From Nonomuraea wenchangensis (GTDB lineage: Bacteria > Actinomycetota > Actinomycetes > Streptosporangiales > Streptosporangiaceae), in the NCBI RefSeq assembly GCF_900111685.1, contig NZ_FOHX01000006.1:372001-436000 (forward strand): a stretch of 64,000 nt of DNA. Direction: 5' to 3'. Each line of letters begins with the position of its first letter. Position 1 is the first letter of the stretch. Of the stretch, positions 34,293 through 44,585 are shown one piece after another. The position numbers and the translations under genes were made by a program. The notes under the pieces were generated by a model. That model ran no database searches. It was not told the DNA's origin and saw only the letters and a program-made list of their open reading frames with translations.

Positions 34293-36863
34293 GTGGAATT
34301 CCGCATCATGGGGCCGCTGGAGGTCCGGGACGCCGACGGCGCCGACCGCACTCCGGCCGTGCCCAAACACCGGGATCTGCTGGCGATGTTCCTGCTCAAC
34401 GCCGGGCGGCCGCTCACCGCGGAGCGGCTGCGGCGGCTGCTGTGGCCGCGCGAGGGCGGCGAGCGCTCCGACTCGCTGATCCGCGGCTATGTCGGGCAGC
34501 TCCGCAAGCTCATCGGCCAGGACACGATCGCGACCGTCTCCGGGGCGTACGTGCTGCACCTCGGCGACGGCCGGCTCGACGTGGACCGGTTCCGGCTGCT
34601 GGTGGGCGAGGGCGCGTACGAGGAGGCTCTCGGCCTGTGGCGCGGCGAGGCGCTGGAGGACCTGGACCCCGACGGCGAGCGGTGGGTGGAGACGCGGCGG
34701 CTGCGCGAGGAGCTGGAGGAGCTGCGGCTGCTGGCCCTGGAGCGGCGGGTCCAGGCCGACCTGGACGCCGGGCGGCACCGGGAGCTGCTGGCGGAGCTGC
34801 GTCAGCTCACCAAGCGGCATCCTCTGTGGCAGCGCTTCCGCGGCCAGTACATGCTGGCGCTCTACCGGAGCGGGCGGCGGGTGGACGCGCTGGCCGCGTA
34901 CGCGGTGCTGCGCGACCGGCTCGACGGCGGGCACGCGATCGAGCCGGACCCGGAGCTGCAGCTCCTCTACCACCGGATGCTGCACGACGACGTGTCGCTG
35001 CACGTGTCGGCCGGCCCGCCGGTGCTGCTGCCGCCCGACGTGGCCGACTTCACCGGCCGCGAGGACCTGCTGGGCGAGGTGGTCGGCGGGCTGGCGGTGG
35101 TGCACGGGCAGGCGGGGGCGGGCAAGTCGGCGCTGGCGGTGCACGCGGCCTGGCGGGCCCGCGAGCGTTTCGGCGACGGCATCCTGTACGCCGACCTGCG
35201 CGAGACCACGACCCCGGCCGCCGTCCTGGAGGACTTCCTGCGCTGGCTCGGCTGCCCCGCCCAGGCGATCCCGGCCGGGCTGGAGCAGCGCGAGCGGCTG
35301 TTCCGCGCCTACACGGCCAGCCGCGAGCTCCTCGTGCTGCTGGACAACGCCGCGAGTGAGGCGCAGGTCCGGCCGCTGCTCAGCGCCTGCCCGACGGTGG
35401 TGACCAGCCGCTCACCGCTCGGCGGGCTGCCGGGCGCGCGGCGGCTGTCGGTGGGCGTCTTGGACGACGAGGCGGCGCTGGAGCTGCTGGCCAGGAGCTC
35501 GGGCCGGGCGGGGGGCGACGGGTTACGCGGCCTGGCCCGCTTCTGCGGCGGCCTGCCGATCGCGCTGCGCATCGCGGGCTCGCGCCTCGCGGCCCGCCCC
35601 GAGTGGACCGTCGGCTACCTGGTCCGCCTGCTGGAGGACGAGCACGAGCGGCTGGACCGGCTGCACGCCGGCGACCTGGCGGTGCGCAGCGTGTTCGCGA
35701 TCGGGTTCGACGGGCTGCCGGAGGCGGCCAGGCGGACGCTGCGCGGCCTCGGCGCGCTGTCGGCCCCTGACTTCGCCGACTGGGTGACCGAACTGCTGGG
35801 CGGCCAGGCCGAGGCGCTGGTCGACGCGGGGCTGCTGGAGACGCACGGCGTGGACGTGGCGGGCCAGGTCCGCTACCGGCTGCACGACCTGACCCGGCTG
35901 TTCGCCCGCGAGCAGCCGGTGCCTGAGGTGCTGCCGAAGCTCGCGGAGGTGGTGCTGGAGCGGGTCCGCGCCTCGCGCTTCTCGCTGGTGTCGGGCGATC
36001 CCGCGACGACCGTGGCGACCCGCGACATCCGGGAGTCGGTGGAGTGGCTGGCCGCCGAACGTGGCTTCCTGGTGAGCCTGGTGGCCGACCTGCACGCGGC
36101 CGGCCTGGACGGGCCGTGCTGGCGGCTGGCGCACCTGCTGGCGCCCTACCTGGAACGGCAGCGCTTCCTGGACGACTGGCGGGCCGTCACCTCGCTCGCG
36201 CTGGTGTCGGCGCGGCGCTCCGGCGACGGGGAAGGGCTCGTCCTGCTGGACCTGGGCGATCTGCACCTGGCCGAGCGGGACTGGGCGCGGGCGGAGGAAC
36301 GGCTGCTCGCGGCGCTGGCGAAGCTGGCGGGACAGCCCCGGGAGAGCGCCCATGCCACCCGCAGGCTCGGCCGGGTGCACCTGGAGCTGGGCCGGCTGGA
36401 GGAGGCCGAGCGGACGCTGCTGGCCTGCCTGGCGCGGGCGGAGAACCAGCGCGACGCGGCCGACACCGAGCAGGTCCTCGGCATGGTGCTGCGCCGCGCG
36501 GGACGCCTGGACGAGGCCGCCGACCGGCTGACCGCGGCCGTGGGCCGGCTGGCCGCGCTGGGCGACCGGCACCGGCAGGCCGACACGCTGCTTGAGCTCG
36601 CGGCGGCCCGCCTGTCGCAGGGGCGCAAACCGGACGCCCGCGCCGCCGCCGAGCAGGCGAGAAGCCTCGCCGTACGCCTCGGCGACCGGCTGCTCGACGC
36701 CCACGCCCTGCTGGCCCTCGCCCAGGTGGGCCGGGCGGAGGGCGCGGCCGGGCGGGCGGGCGAGCTGGCCAGGGCGGCACTGGAGATCTTCGACCGGACG
36801 GGCGAGCGCCGGGGCGCCGCGAACGCCCGCAGCCTGCTCGCCCTCCTCGGCGCCTCCGCCTGA
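34293..36863 (+). CDS. SARP-type regulator with BTAD, NB-ARC and TPR domains (AfsR-like)
   Basis: An 856-residue protein. Residues 1-90 are an OmpR-like winged helix (MEFRIMGPLEVRD, RGYVGQLRKLIG), residues 95-240 the bacterial transcriptional activation domain (RFRLLVGEGAYEEALGLWRGEALEDL, LRQLTKRHPLWQRFRGQYMLALYRSGRRVDALAAYAVLRDRL). An NTPase of the NB-ARC/STAND type follows with Walker A GQAGAGKSALA and LVLLDNA. The C-terminal third is TPR-like helical repeats. Such proteins activate antibiotic or metabolic genes in actinomycetes. The GTG at 34293 follows GGAAGG. No biosynthetic cluster is visible nearby; the adjacent convergent operon is the urea importer. Confidence 0.9.
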   Translation: MEFRIMGPLEVRDADGADRTPAVPKHRDLLAMFLLNAGRPLTAERLRRLLWPREGGERSDSLIRGYVGQLRKLIGQDTIATVSGAYVLHLGDGRLDVDRFRLLVGEGAYEEALGLWRGEALEDLDPDGERWVETRRLREELEELRLLALERRVQADLDAGRHRELLAELRQLTKRHPLWQRFRGQYMLALYRSGRRVDALAAYAVLRDRLDGGHAIEPDPELQLLYHRMLHDDVSLHVSAGPPVLLPPDVADFTGREDLLGEVVGGLAVVHGQAGAGKSALAVHAAWRARERFGDGILYADLRETTTPAAVLEDFLRWLGCPAQAIPAGLEQRERLFRAYTASRELLVLLDNAASEAQVRPLLSACPTVVTSRSPLGGLPGARRLSVGVLDDEAALELLARSSGRAGGDGLRGLARFCGGLPIALRIAGSRLAARPEWTVGYLVRLLEDEHERLDRLHAGDLAVRSVFAIGFDGLPEAARRTLRGLGALSAPDFADWVTELLGGQAEALVDAGLLETHGVDVAGQVRYRLHDLTRLFAREQPVPEVLPKLAEVVLERVRASRFSLVSGDPATTVATRDIRESVEWLAAERGFLVSLVADLHAAGLDGPCWRLAHLLAPYLERQRFLDDWRAVTSLALVSARRSGDGEGLVLLDLGDLHLAERDWARAEERLLAALAKLAGQPRESAHATRRLGRVHLELGRLEEAERTLLACLARAENQRDAADTEQVLGMVLRRAGRLDEAADRLTAAVGRLAALGDRHRQADTLLELAAARLSQGRKPDARAAAEQARSLAVRLGDRLLDAHALLALAQVGRAEGAAGRAGELARAALEIFDRTGERRGAANARSLLALLGASA

Positions 36864-36868
36864 GCCTC

Positions 36869-37561
36869 CTACACCGCGAGGAGCCTGCGTACGTCGTCGC
36901 GCCGCAGCTCCTCGGCGTCCCCCGTCCTGACGACGTGCCCGGCGTCGAGGATGACGAACCGGTCGGCGAGCCGCAGCGCGATGTCCAGATACTGCTCGAC
37001 GAGCAGCACCGCCAGCCCGGCGGCGTGCAACCGCTCGATGGCCGCCTCGATCTCCAGGATGATCGACGGCTGGATGCCCTCGGTCGGCTCGTCCAGGATG
37101 AGCATCCGGGGCCGGGTGACCAGGGCGCGGGCCATCGCGAGCTGCTGCTGCTGGCCGCCGGACAGGTGCCCGGCACTCCGCCTCAGCATGGGCTTGAGCG
37201 CCGGGAACAGGTCCAGTGCCTCGTCCACGGCCTCCTTCGGCTGTTTGGCGGCCTCGACGGTGACCAGCAGGTTGCCGAGCACGGAGAGCTGGGGGAAGCA
37301 CTGGTGGCCCTGGGGGACGTACCCCATGCCGAGCCTGACCCGCTCGTGCGGCTTCAGTCCGGTCACGTCGCGGCCGTCGAAGGTGACCGTGCCCGCCGTG
37401 GCGGGCAGCACGCCCATGACGGTGTTGAGCAGCGTCGTCTTGCCGACGCCGTTGCGGCCCATCACGCAGACGAGCCGGCCGGGCTCCACCTCCAGCGACA
37501 CTCCGAACAGCACGCGCGCCCGTCCGTACCCCGACTCAAGTCCGTTCACCGACAGCAGCAT
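36869..37561 (-). CDS. urtE: Urea ABC transporter, ATP-binding protein UrtE
   Basis: A 230-residue LivF-type ATPase: Walker A GRNGVGKTTLLN, signature LSGGQQQQLAMARAL, Walker B MLILDEPTEGIQPSI and the switch His in LLVEQYLDIALR. EGIQPSII is typical of UrtE. Last gene of urtABCDE; its start overlaps the end of urtD by 26 nt. It powers urea import together with UrtD. Confidence 0.94.
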   Translation of the reverse strand: MLLSVNGLESGYGRARVLFGVSLEVEPGRLVCVMGRNGVGKTTLLNTVMGVLPATAGTVTFDGRDVTGLKPHERVRLGMGYVPQGHQCFPQLSVLGNLLVTVEAAKQPKEAVDEALDLFPALKPMLRRSAGHLSGGQQQQLAMARALVTRPRMLILDEPTEGIQPSIILEIEAAIERLHAAGLAVLLVEQYLDIALRLADRFVILDAGHVVRTGDAEELRRDDVRRLLAV

Positions 37562-38288
37562 CGCTCGGCCTCCTCCCGAGATAGACCTCCTGCACCCGCG
37601 GGTCGGCGCTGACCTGCTCCACCGACCCCTCCACGAGCACCTTGCCCTCGTGCAGCACGGTCACGGTGGACGCGTGCCGCCTCAGGAACTCCATGTCGTG
37701 CTCGACCACGATCACCGTGTGGTCCGCGGCGATCTCGGTGAGCAGCCGGCCGGTGCGCTCGCGTTCGTCGCCGGACATGCCGGCCACCGGCTCGTCCAGC
37801 AGCAGCAACCTCGGCCGCTGCGCCAGCAGCATCCCTATCTCCAGCCACTGGCGCTGGCCGTGGGAGAGAACGCCCGCTGAACGTTCGGCGAGCTCTTCGA
37901 GCCCGGTCCTGGCCAGGGCCTCGGCGACGGCCTCGGAGACGCCGCGCCGCCGCCGGGCGAGCGTCCAGAGCGGGCTGCGGAAGCCGGCCGCCAGGTCGAG
38001 GTTCTCGAGGACGGTCAGCTCCTCGAACACCACCGAGGTCTGGAACGTCCGGCCGACGCCGAGCCGGACGATCCGGTGCTCCTTGCGGCCCACCAGGTCG
38101 TGGCCGGCGAAGCGCACGCTGCCCGCCACCGGCCGGGTCAGCCCGGTGATCACGTCGATCAGCGTGGTCTTGCCCGCGCCGTTCGGCCCGATGAGGAAGC
38201 GCAGCTCGCCCTCGGGGACCGTCAGGTCCACGCCGTCGAGGGCCCGGTAGCCGTCGAACTCCACCCGTACGTCACGCAGTTCGAGCAC
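37536..38288 (-). CDS. urtD: Urea ABC transporter, ATP-binding protein UrtD
   Basis: A 250-residue LivG-type ATPase: Walker A GPNGAGKTTLIDVITG, the family hallmark RKEHRIVRLGVGRTFQTSVVFEELTVLENLDLA, signature LSHGQRQWLEIGMLLAQ, Walker B LLLLDEPVAGMSGDERERTG and VVEHDMEFLR. The sequence MSGDER after the Walker B is characteristic of UrtD. It overlaps urtC by 17 nt and urtE by 26 nt. Confidence 0.95.
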   Translation of the reverse strand: MLELRDVRVEFDGYRALDGVDLTVPEGELRFLIGPNGAGKTTLIDVITGLTRPVAGSVRFAGHDLVGRKEHRIVRLGVGRTFQTSVVFEELTVLENLDLAAGFRSPLWTLARRRRGVSEAVAEALARTGLEELAERSAGVLSHGQRQWLEIGMLLAQRPRLLLLDEPVAGMSGDERERTGRLLTEIAADHTVIVVEHDMEFLRRHASTVTVLHEGKVLVEGSVEQVSADPRVQEVYLGRRPSDAAVGERT

Positions 38289-39303
38289 GGCGCACCCTCC
38301 CGAGTAGCCCGGCGATCCCTTTGGGCGCCAGGGTCATGACCAGGATGAACAACGCGCCCTGAAGGTAGAGCCAGCCGTCGGCGAACTGCTCGCTGAAGGC
38401 GGTCTTGGCGTAGCCCATGACGACCGCGCCGAGCACGGCCCCGGCCAGGGCGTGCCGCCCGCCGACGGCCACCGCGACCACCAGCTCCAGCGACGGCACG
38501 ACGCCGAGCAGCGCCGGCGAGATGATGCCGACGACCGGCACGAACAGCGCGCCCGCGAGCCCCGCCATGCCGGCCGAGATCGCGAAGGTGACGGTCTTGA
38601 CCAGGGCCGGGTCGTAGCCGAGGAAACGCACCCGGTCCTCGCCGTCGCGCACCGCCACCAGCAGCCGGCCGAAGCGGCTGTTCACGAGCTGCCGGGTGGC
38701 CAGGTAGAGGACGCCGAGCACGCCCGCCGTCACCAGGTAGAGCCCGCGCTGCGTGGAGTCCTCGGCGAGGTCCCGGCCGAACAGCTCGAAGAAGTTCGTC
38801 ATGCCGTTGGTGCCGCCGGTCAGCCCCTGCTGGCCGACCAGCAGGATGACCAGGGCGGCGGCCAGCGCCTGGGTGAGGATCGCGAAGTATGCCCCCCGCA
38901 CCCGCTGCCGGAACACCAGCGTGCCGAGGACCACCGCGAGCGCCATCGGCCCGAGCACGGCCATCCCGAGCGCGAGGACCGGGCTGGCGAACGGCGCCCA
39001 CAGCGCCGGCAGCTCCTCCACGCCGCTCCACACCATGAAGTCCGGCAGCCCGCCGGGCCCGGCCTCGGTGAGCTTGAGGTACATCGCCATCGCATAGCCG
39101 CCGAGCCCGAAGAAGACGCCCTGCCCGAGGGTGAGCATGCCGCCCTTGCCCCACGCCAGCCCGATGCCGAGCGCGACGATCGCGTAGCACAGGTACTTCG
39201 CGAGCAGGCCCAGCCGGAACGGCTCCAGCAGCAGCGGCGCGGCGACCAGCGCCACCACGGCGACGGCGGCGAACGGCAGGTTGCGCCGGATCAGGTCTCT
39301 CAT
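38272..39303 (-). CDS. urtC: Urea ABC transporter permease UrtC
   Basis: A 343-residue LivM-type permease with about 10 membrane segments. GLAWGKGGMLTLGQGVFFGLGGYAMAMYL and the GGTNGMTNFFELFG region are diagnostic of UrtC. It forms the membrane channel with UrtB. Its start overlaps the urtB stop by 4 nt. Confidence 0.94.
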   Translation of the reverse strand: MRDLIRRNLPFAAVAVVALVAAPLLLEPFRLGLLAKYLCYAIVALGIGLAWGKGGMLTLGQGVFFGLGGYAMAMYLKLTEAGPGGLPDFMVWSGVEELPALWAPFASPVLALGMAVLGPMALAVVLGTLVFRQRVRGAYFAILTQALAAALVILLVGQQGLTGGTNGMTNFFELFGRDLAEDSTQRGLYLVTAGVLGVLYLATRQLVNSRFGRLLVAVRDGEDRVRFLGYDPALVKTVTFAISAGMAGLAGALFVPVVGIISPALLGVVPSLELVVAVAVGGRHALAGAVLGAVVMGYAKTAFSEQFADGWLYLQGALFILVMTLAPKGIAGLLGRVRRARTA

Positions 39304-40148
39304 GTGAGCACCCGCGACCTGAGCACGAACATCCCCTGCGGGCGCACCTGGAGGAACGCGATGATCACGGCGAACACGATCACCTTCGCCAGCGAGGCGT
39401 CCGACCAGAACTCGGCGTAGGAGTTGAGCAGGCCGAGCCCGGCCGCCGCGAGGACCGCCCCGCGCAGTTGTCCGAGCCCGCCCGCGACCACCACGAGGAA
39501 GGCGTCCACGATGTAGTACGTGCCGAGCCCCGGCCCGACGGGACCGATGAGGGTGAGCGCCACCCCGGCCACGCCGGCCAGCCCTGAGCCGACGAAGAAC
39601 GTCAGCATGTCCACCCGCCCGGTGTCGATCCCGCTGGTGGCGGCGAGCCGCCGGTTCTGCACCACCGCCTGCGTACGCCGGCCGAGCGCGGTGCGGTTGA
39701 GGTAGAGCCAGACCGCGACCACGCCGGCGACGGCCAGCGCCATGATGAACAGCCGGTTGTAGGGCAGGATGCCGACGCCGCCGGCCAGCCAGGAGGGCGC
39801 GGGCACCTGCACGTTCGGCGCGCCGAACAGGTCGCGGGCGAGCTGCTGCAGCACGAGGCTGACGCCCCAGGTGAGCAGCAGCGTGTCCAGCGGCCGGCCG
39901 TAGAAGTGGCGGACGGCCGCGCGTTCCAGGACCAGCCCCATGGCCCCGGCGACGAGGAACGCCGCAGGGAGCGCGAGCACGAGGTCGCCGATGAGGAACG
40001 CGGTGTACGCGCCCGCCATGATGAACTCCCCGTGCGCCATGTTGATCACGCCCATCTGCCCGAACGTGAACGTCAGCCCGAGCGCCACGAGCAGCAGCAC
40101 CGCCCCGATGGACAGCCCGATGGGAAGCTGGTTGACGAAGGCCGTCAT
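39300..40148 (-). CDS. urtB: Urea ABC transporter permease UrtB
   Basis: A 282-residue LivH-type permease. GLTFTFGQMGVINMAHGEFIMAGAYTAF and the later VQNRRLAATSGIDTGRVDMLTFFVGSGLAGVAG match UrtB. The ATG at 40148 overlaps the urtA stop (ATGA); a longer in-frame extension into urtA is only an open frame. About eight membrane helices. Part of the urea importer. Confidence 0.94.
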   Translation of the reverse strand: MTAFVNQLPIGLSIGAVLLLVALGLTFTFGQMGVINMAHGEFIMAGAYTAFLIGDLVLALPAAFLVAGAMGLVLERAAVRHFYGRPLDTLLLTWGVSLVLQQLARDLFGAPNVQVPAPSWLAGGVGILPYNRLFIMALAVAGVVAVWLYLNRTALGRRTQAVVQNRRLAATSGIDTGRVDMLTFFVGSGLAGVAGVALTLIGPVGPGLGTYYIVDAFLVVVAGGLGQLRGAVLAAAGLGLLNSYAEFWSDASLAKVIVFAVIIAFLQVRPQGMFVLRSRVLT

Positions 40149-41353
40149 CAGGAGGCCGCCAGCCCGGCCGCCCACGGGTACGCCTTCAGGTACGGGTCCG
40201 GCTTGATCGGCTCGCCGGAGTCCCACACCTGCTTGATCAGCCCGTCGGGCTGGATGATGCCGATGCGGGCGGTCTTGTACAGGTGCTGGTTCTCGCCGTC
40301 GATGGTGACCTTGCCCTCGGGGCGGTCCAGCGAGATGCCGGGCGCGGCCTTCTTCACCGCCTCGACCTCGGTGGTGCCGGCCTTCTTCACGGCCTCGGCC
40401 CACAGGTAGACGGCGTTGTAGCCGGCCTCCATCGGGTCGGAGGTGACCTTGGTGGCGCCGTACTTGGCCTTGTACGCCTTGACGAACGCCTCGTTGGCCG
40501 GGGTCTCGGTGGTCTGGTAGTAGTTCCAGGCGACCGGGTGGCCGGCGATGTTGTCCACGCCGATGCCGGTGACCTCCTCCTCGGCGACGCTGACCGACAG
40601 CACGGGCATCGTCTCGGCGGTGACGCCGGCGCTCTTGAGCTGCTTGAAGAAGGCGACGTTGCTGTCGCCGTTGAGGGTGTTGAACACCGCGTCCGGCCTG
40701 GCCTGGACGACCTTGTTGACGAGGGTCGAGTATTCGGTGTGGCCGAGCGGGGTGTACTCCTCGCCGAGGACCTCCATGCCGTTGGCGGCCGCGTACGCTT
40801 TGATGATCTTGTTGGCGGTGCGCGGGAAGACGTAGTCGCTGCCGACCAGGAAGACCTTCTTCTTGCCCTGCTCCTTCAGGTAGTCGAGGCCAGGGATGAT
40901 CTGCTGGTTGGTGGTGGCTCCGGTGTAGAAGATGTACGGCGAGCTCTCCAGGCCCTCGTACTGCACCGGATACCACAGCAGCGCCTTGTAGCGCTCGAAG
41001 ACCGGGAGCATGGCCTTGCGGCTGGCGGAGGTCCAGCCGCCGAAGACGGTGGCGACCTTGTCCTGCCTGATGAGCTTGGTGGCCTTCTCGGCGAAGGTCG
41101 GCCAGTCCGAGGCGCCGTCCTCGGCCACGGGGACGAGCTTCTTGCCGAGCACCCCGCCCGCCCGGTTGATCTCGTCGATGGCCAGCAGCTCGGCGTCCCG
41201 TACGGTGACCTCGCTGATCGCCATCGTGCCGCTGAGCGAGTGGAGGAGTCCGACCTTGATCTCCTGGGCCTCGGCGGCCGGCTGGGCGTCGGACCCGCAG
41301 GCCGCCAAGGCCAGGGCGAGGGCGACTGGGACAATCGGGCGGGAGATGCGCAC
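40148..41353 (-). CDS. urtA: Urea ABC transporter substrate-binding lipoprotein UrtA
   Basis: A 401-residue lipoprotein: signal MRISRPIVPVALALALAAC with Cys19 in LAAC, then IKVGLLHSLSGTMAISEVTVRDAELLAIDEINRAGGVLGKKLVPVAEDGASDWPTFAEKATKLI, diagnostic of UrtA. WYPVQYEGLESSPYIFYTGATTNQQIIPGL follows. It captures urea outside the membrane. The start is GTG with GGAAGG upstream. It diverges from ureA across 198 nt, so import and hydrolysis can be induced together. Confidence 0.95.
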   Translation of the reverse strand: MRISRPIVPVALALALAACGSDAQPAAEAQEIKVGLLHSLSGTMAISEVTVRDAELLAIDEINRAGGVLGKKLVPVAEDGASDWPTFAEKATKLIRQDKVATVFGGWTSASRKAMLPVFERYKALLWYPVQYEGLESSPYIFYTGATTNQQIIPGLDYLKEQGKKKVFLVGSDYVFPRTANKIIKAYAAANGMEVLGEEYTPLGHTEYSTLVNKVVQARPDAVFNTLNGDSNVAFFKQLKSAGVTAETMPVLSVSVAEEEVTGIGVDNIAGHPVAWNYYQTTETPANEAFVKAYKAKYGATKVTSDPMEAGYNAVYLWAEAVKKAGTTEVEAVKKAAPGISLDRPEGKVTIDGENQHLYKTARIGIIQPDGLIKQVWDSGEPIKPDPYLKAYPWAAGLAAS

Positions 41354-41421
41354 GGCGGTTCCTTCCTGCCGACCGGTTCTGCGAGAAAGGTGACCCCGGC
41401 GCGTTTCGCGCGCGGATCCCG

Positions 41422-41435
41422 GGCGTTAATACGCC
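41422..41435. promoter_or_regulatory. Palindrome in the urtA-ureA interval
   Basis: GGCGT-TAAT-ACGCC, perfect 5-nt arms, the only AT-rich spot in the 68-nt leader side of urtA. It may be part of the urtA promoter or a regulator site. Confidence 0.35.
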
Positions 41436-41513
41436 TTTGCCGGATCTTCACAAGTGCACATATCCCGTCATGTGTGCCTTCGCCGCAGGGCGAAACAGAC
41501 ACGACATCCCCCG

Positions 41514-41529
41514 GCAACGGCGGCGAAAC
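41514..41529 (+). promoter_or_regulatory. GlnR-like box before ureA
   Basis: GCAAC and GAAAC are separated by exactly 6 nt, 9 of 10 positions matching the GTNAC-N6-GAAAC pattern of actinobacterial GlnR sites. It ends 10 nt before the predicted -10 of ureA, a position suited to activation. Urease and urea uptake are known GlnR targets in related organisms. Confidence 0.45.
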
Positions 41530-41539
41530 CCCCGGTTCC

Positions 41540-41551
41540 TATGGTCCGGCC
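41540..41551 (+). promoter_or_regulatory. Leaderless -10 element of the urease operon
   Basis: TATGGT (41540-41545) lies 6 nt before the ATG of ureA; no ribosome binding site is present. Confidence 0.5.
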
Positions 41552-41854
41552 ATGCGGCTTACCTCACACGAGCAGGAACGGCTGCTCATCCACGTCGCCG
41601 CCGGGGTCGCGCGCGAGCGGCAGGCCAGGGGCCTGCGGCTCAACCACCCCGAGGCCACCGCCGTCATCGCCTCGTTCCTCATGGAGGGCGCCAGGGACGG
41701 GCGCACCGTGGCCGAGCTCATGGAGGCCGGCCGCGCGGTGCTGAGCCGGGCCGACGTCATGGAAGGCGTGCCCGAGATGCTGGAGAGCGTACAGATCGAG
41801 GCCACGTTCCCCGACGGCACCAAGCTCGTGACCGTGCACAGGCCGATCCCGTGA
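41552..41854 (+). CDS. ureA: Urease gamma subunit
   Basis: A 100-residue protein, the normal length: MRLTSHEQERLLIHVAAGVARERQARGLRLNHPEATAVIASFLMEGARDGRTVAELMEAG and VLSRADVMEGVPEMLESVQIEATFPDGTKLVTVHRPI. It assembles with UreB and UreC into the nickel enzyme that hydrolyses urea to ammonia and carbamate. First gene of ureABCFGD; the stop overlaps the ureB GTG. Confidence 0.97.
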   Translation: MRLTSHEQERLLIHVAAGVARERQARGLRLNHPEATAVIASFLMEGARDGRTVAELMEAGRAVLSRADVMEGVPEMLESVQIEATFPDGTKLVTVHRPIP

Positions 41855-42154
41855 TCCCCGGCGAGTACGCCCACCCCGAGGGCTCCCACCCCCTCAACCC
41901 CGGGCGCGAACGGGTGACGCTGCGCGTGGTCAACACGGCCGACCGGCCGGTCCAGGTCGGCTCCCACTACCACTTCGCCGCCGTCAACCCGGGGCTGGAG
42001 TTCGACAGGAAGGCGGCGTGGGGGATGCGGCTGGACGTGCCCGCGGGCACCGCGATCAGGTTCGAGCCTGGCGTCGAGCGCGACGTCACGCTCGTGCCGC
42101 TGGCCGGCGCCCGGATCGTCCCGGGCCTGCGTCCCGAGTGGGCGGGGCCGCTCG

Positions 42155-42162
<8 letters not shown>
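41851..42162 (+). CDS. ureB: Urease beta subunit
   Basis: A 103-residue protein starting at GTG 41851: VIPGEYAHPEGSHPLNPGRERVTLRVVNTADRPVQVGSHYHFAAVNPGLEFDR, then GMRLDVPAGTAIRFEPGVERDVTLVPLAG. The VGSHYHFFEVN-type motif is conserved. Overlaps ureA by 4 nt and ureC by 8 nt. Confidence 0.97.
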
Positions 42163-43864
<1,702 letters not shown>

Positions 43865-43871
43865 TGACGTC

Positions 43872-44570
43872 ATGCTGAGCCCGGGTCTGCTGCTGCTCGC
43901 CGACTCCCGCCTGCCGGCCGGCGGCCACGCGCACTCCGGCGGCGCCGAGCGGGTCATCGCGGCGGGGGCGGTGCACGACGTGCCGTCCCTGGAGCGGTTC
44001 CTGCGGGGCCGCCTGCACACGGCGGGCGTGCCGGCCGCCGCCCTCGCCGCGGCCGCCCGTGCCGCCGCCGTGGACGAGAGTCCCGGGTGGGAGCTGCTGG
44101 ACGAGGAGGCCGACGCCCGCACCGCCTCACCCGCCCAGCGGGCGGCGTCCCGTACGCAGGGGCGACTCCTGCTCCGGGTCGCCCGCCGGGTGTGGCCGGC
44201 CGAGGCTCTGGAGGAGCTGGCGCGGCGGACGCCGAGCCCGCACCACCCGGTCGCGCTCGGCGTGGCCGCGTACGCCGCCGGGGCCACGGCCGGGGAGGCG
44301 GCGCTGGCGGCGGCGTACCACGCGGTCAGCGGCCCGGCCACGGCGGCGGTCCGGCTGCTCGGCCTGGACCCGGTCGCCGTGCACGCCCTGCTCGCCGCAC
44401 TCGGCCCCGACCTCGCGGCGGTGGCCGAACGCGCACACCCGCCCGGCCCGCACCCGCCCGGCTCCCGTCCGCCCGGCTCCTGGGCGGAGCTGCCCGCGTG
44501 CTCGGCCCCGGCCCTGGACCTGCTGGCCGAGCAGCACGCCAGGGCCGAGGTCCGGCTGTTCGTCTCCTAG
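43872..44570 (+). CDS. ureF: Urease accessory protein UreF
   Basis: A 232-residue helical protein of the UreF family (LLLLADSRLPAGGHAHSGGAERVIAAGAVHDVPSLERFLRGRL, HHPVALGVAAYAAGATAGEAALAAAYHAVSGPATAAVRLLGLDP). The C-terminal part carries a Pro-rich insert of repeated HPPG/RPPG units. UreF works with UreD and UreG in nickel insertion. The ATG at 43872 has no clear ribosome binding site; translation is probably coupled to ureC, which ends 7 nt earlier. Confidence 0.9.
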   Translation: MLSPGLLLLADSRLPAGGHAHSGGAERVIAAGAVHDVPSLERFLRGRLHTAGVPAAALAAAARAAAVDESPGWELLDEEADARTASPAQRAASRTQGRLLLRVARRVWPAEALEELARRTPSPHHPVALGVAAYAAGATAGEAALAAAYHAVSGPATAAVRLLGLDPVAVHALLAALGPDLAAVAERAHPPGPHPPGSRPPGSWAELPACSAPALDLLAEQHARAEVRLFVS

Positions 44571-44585
44571 GAAGGACCCTCACCC

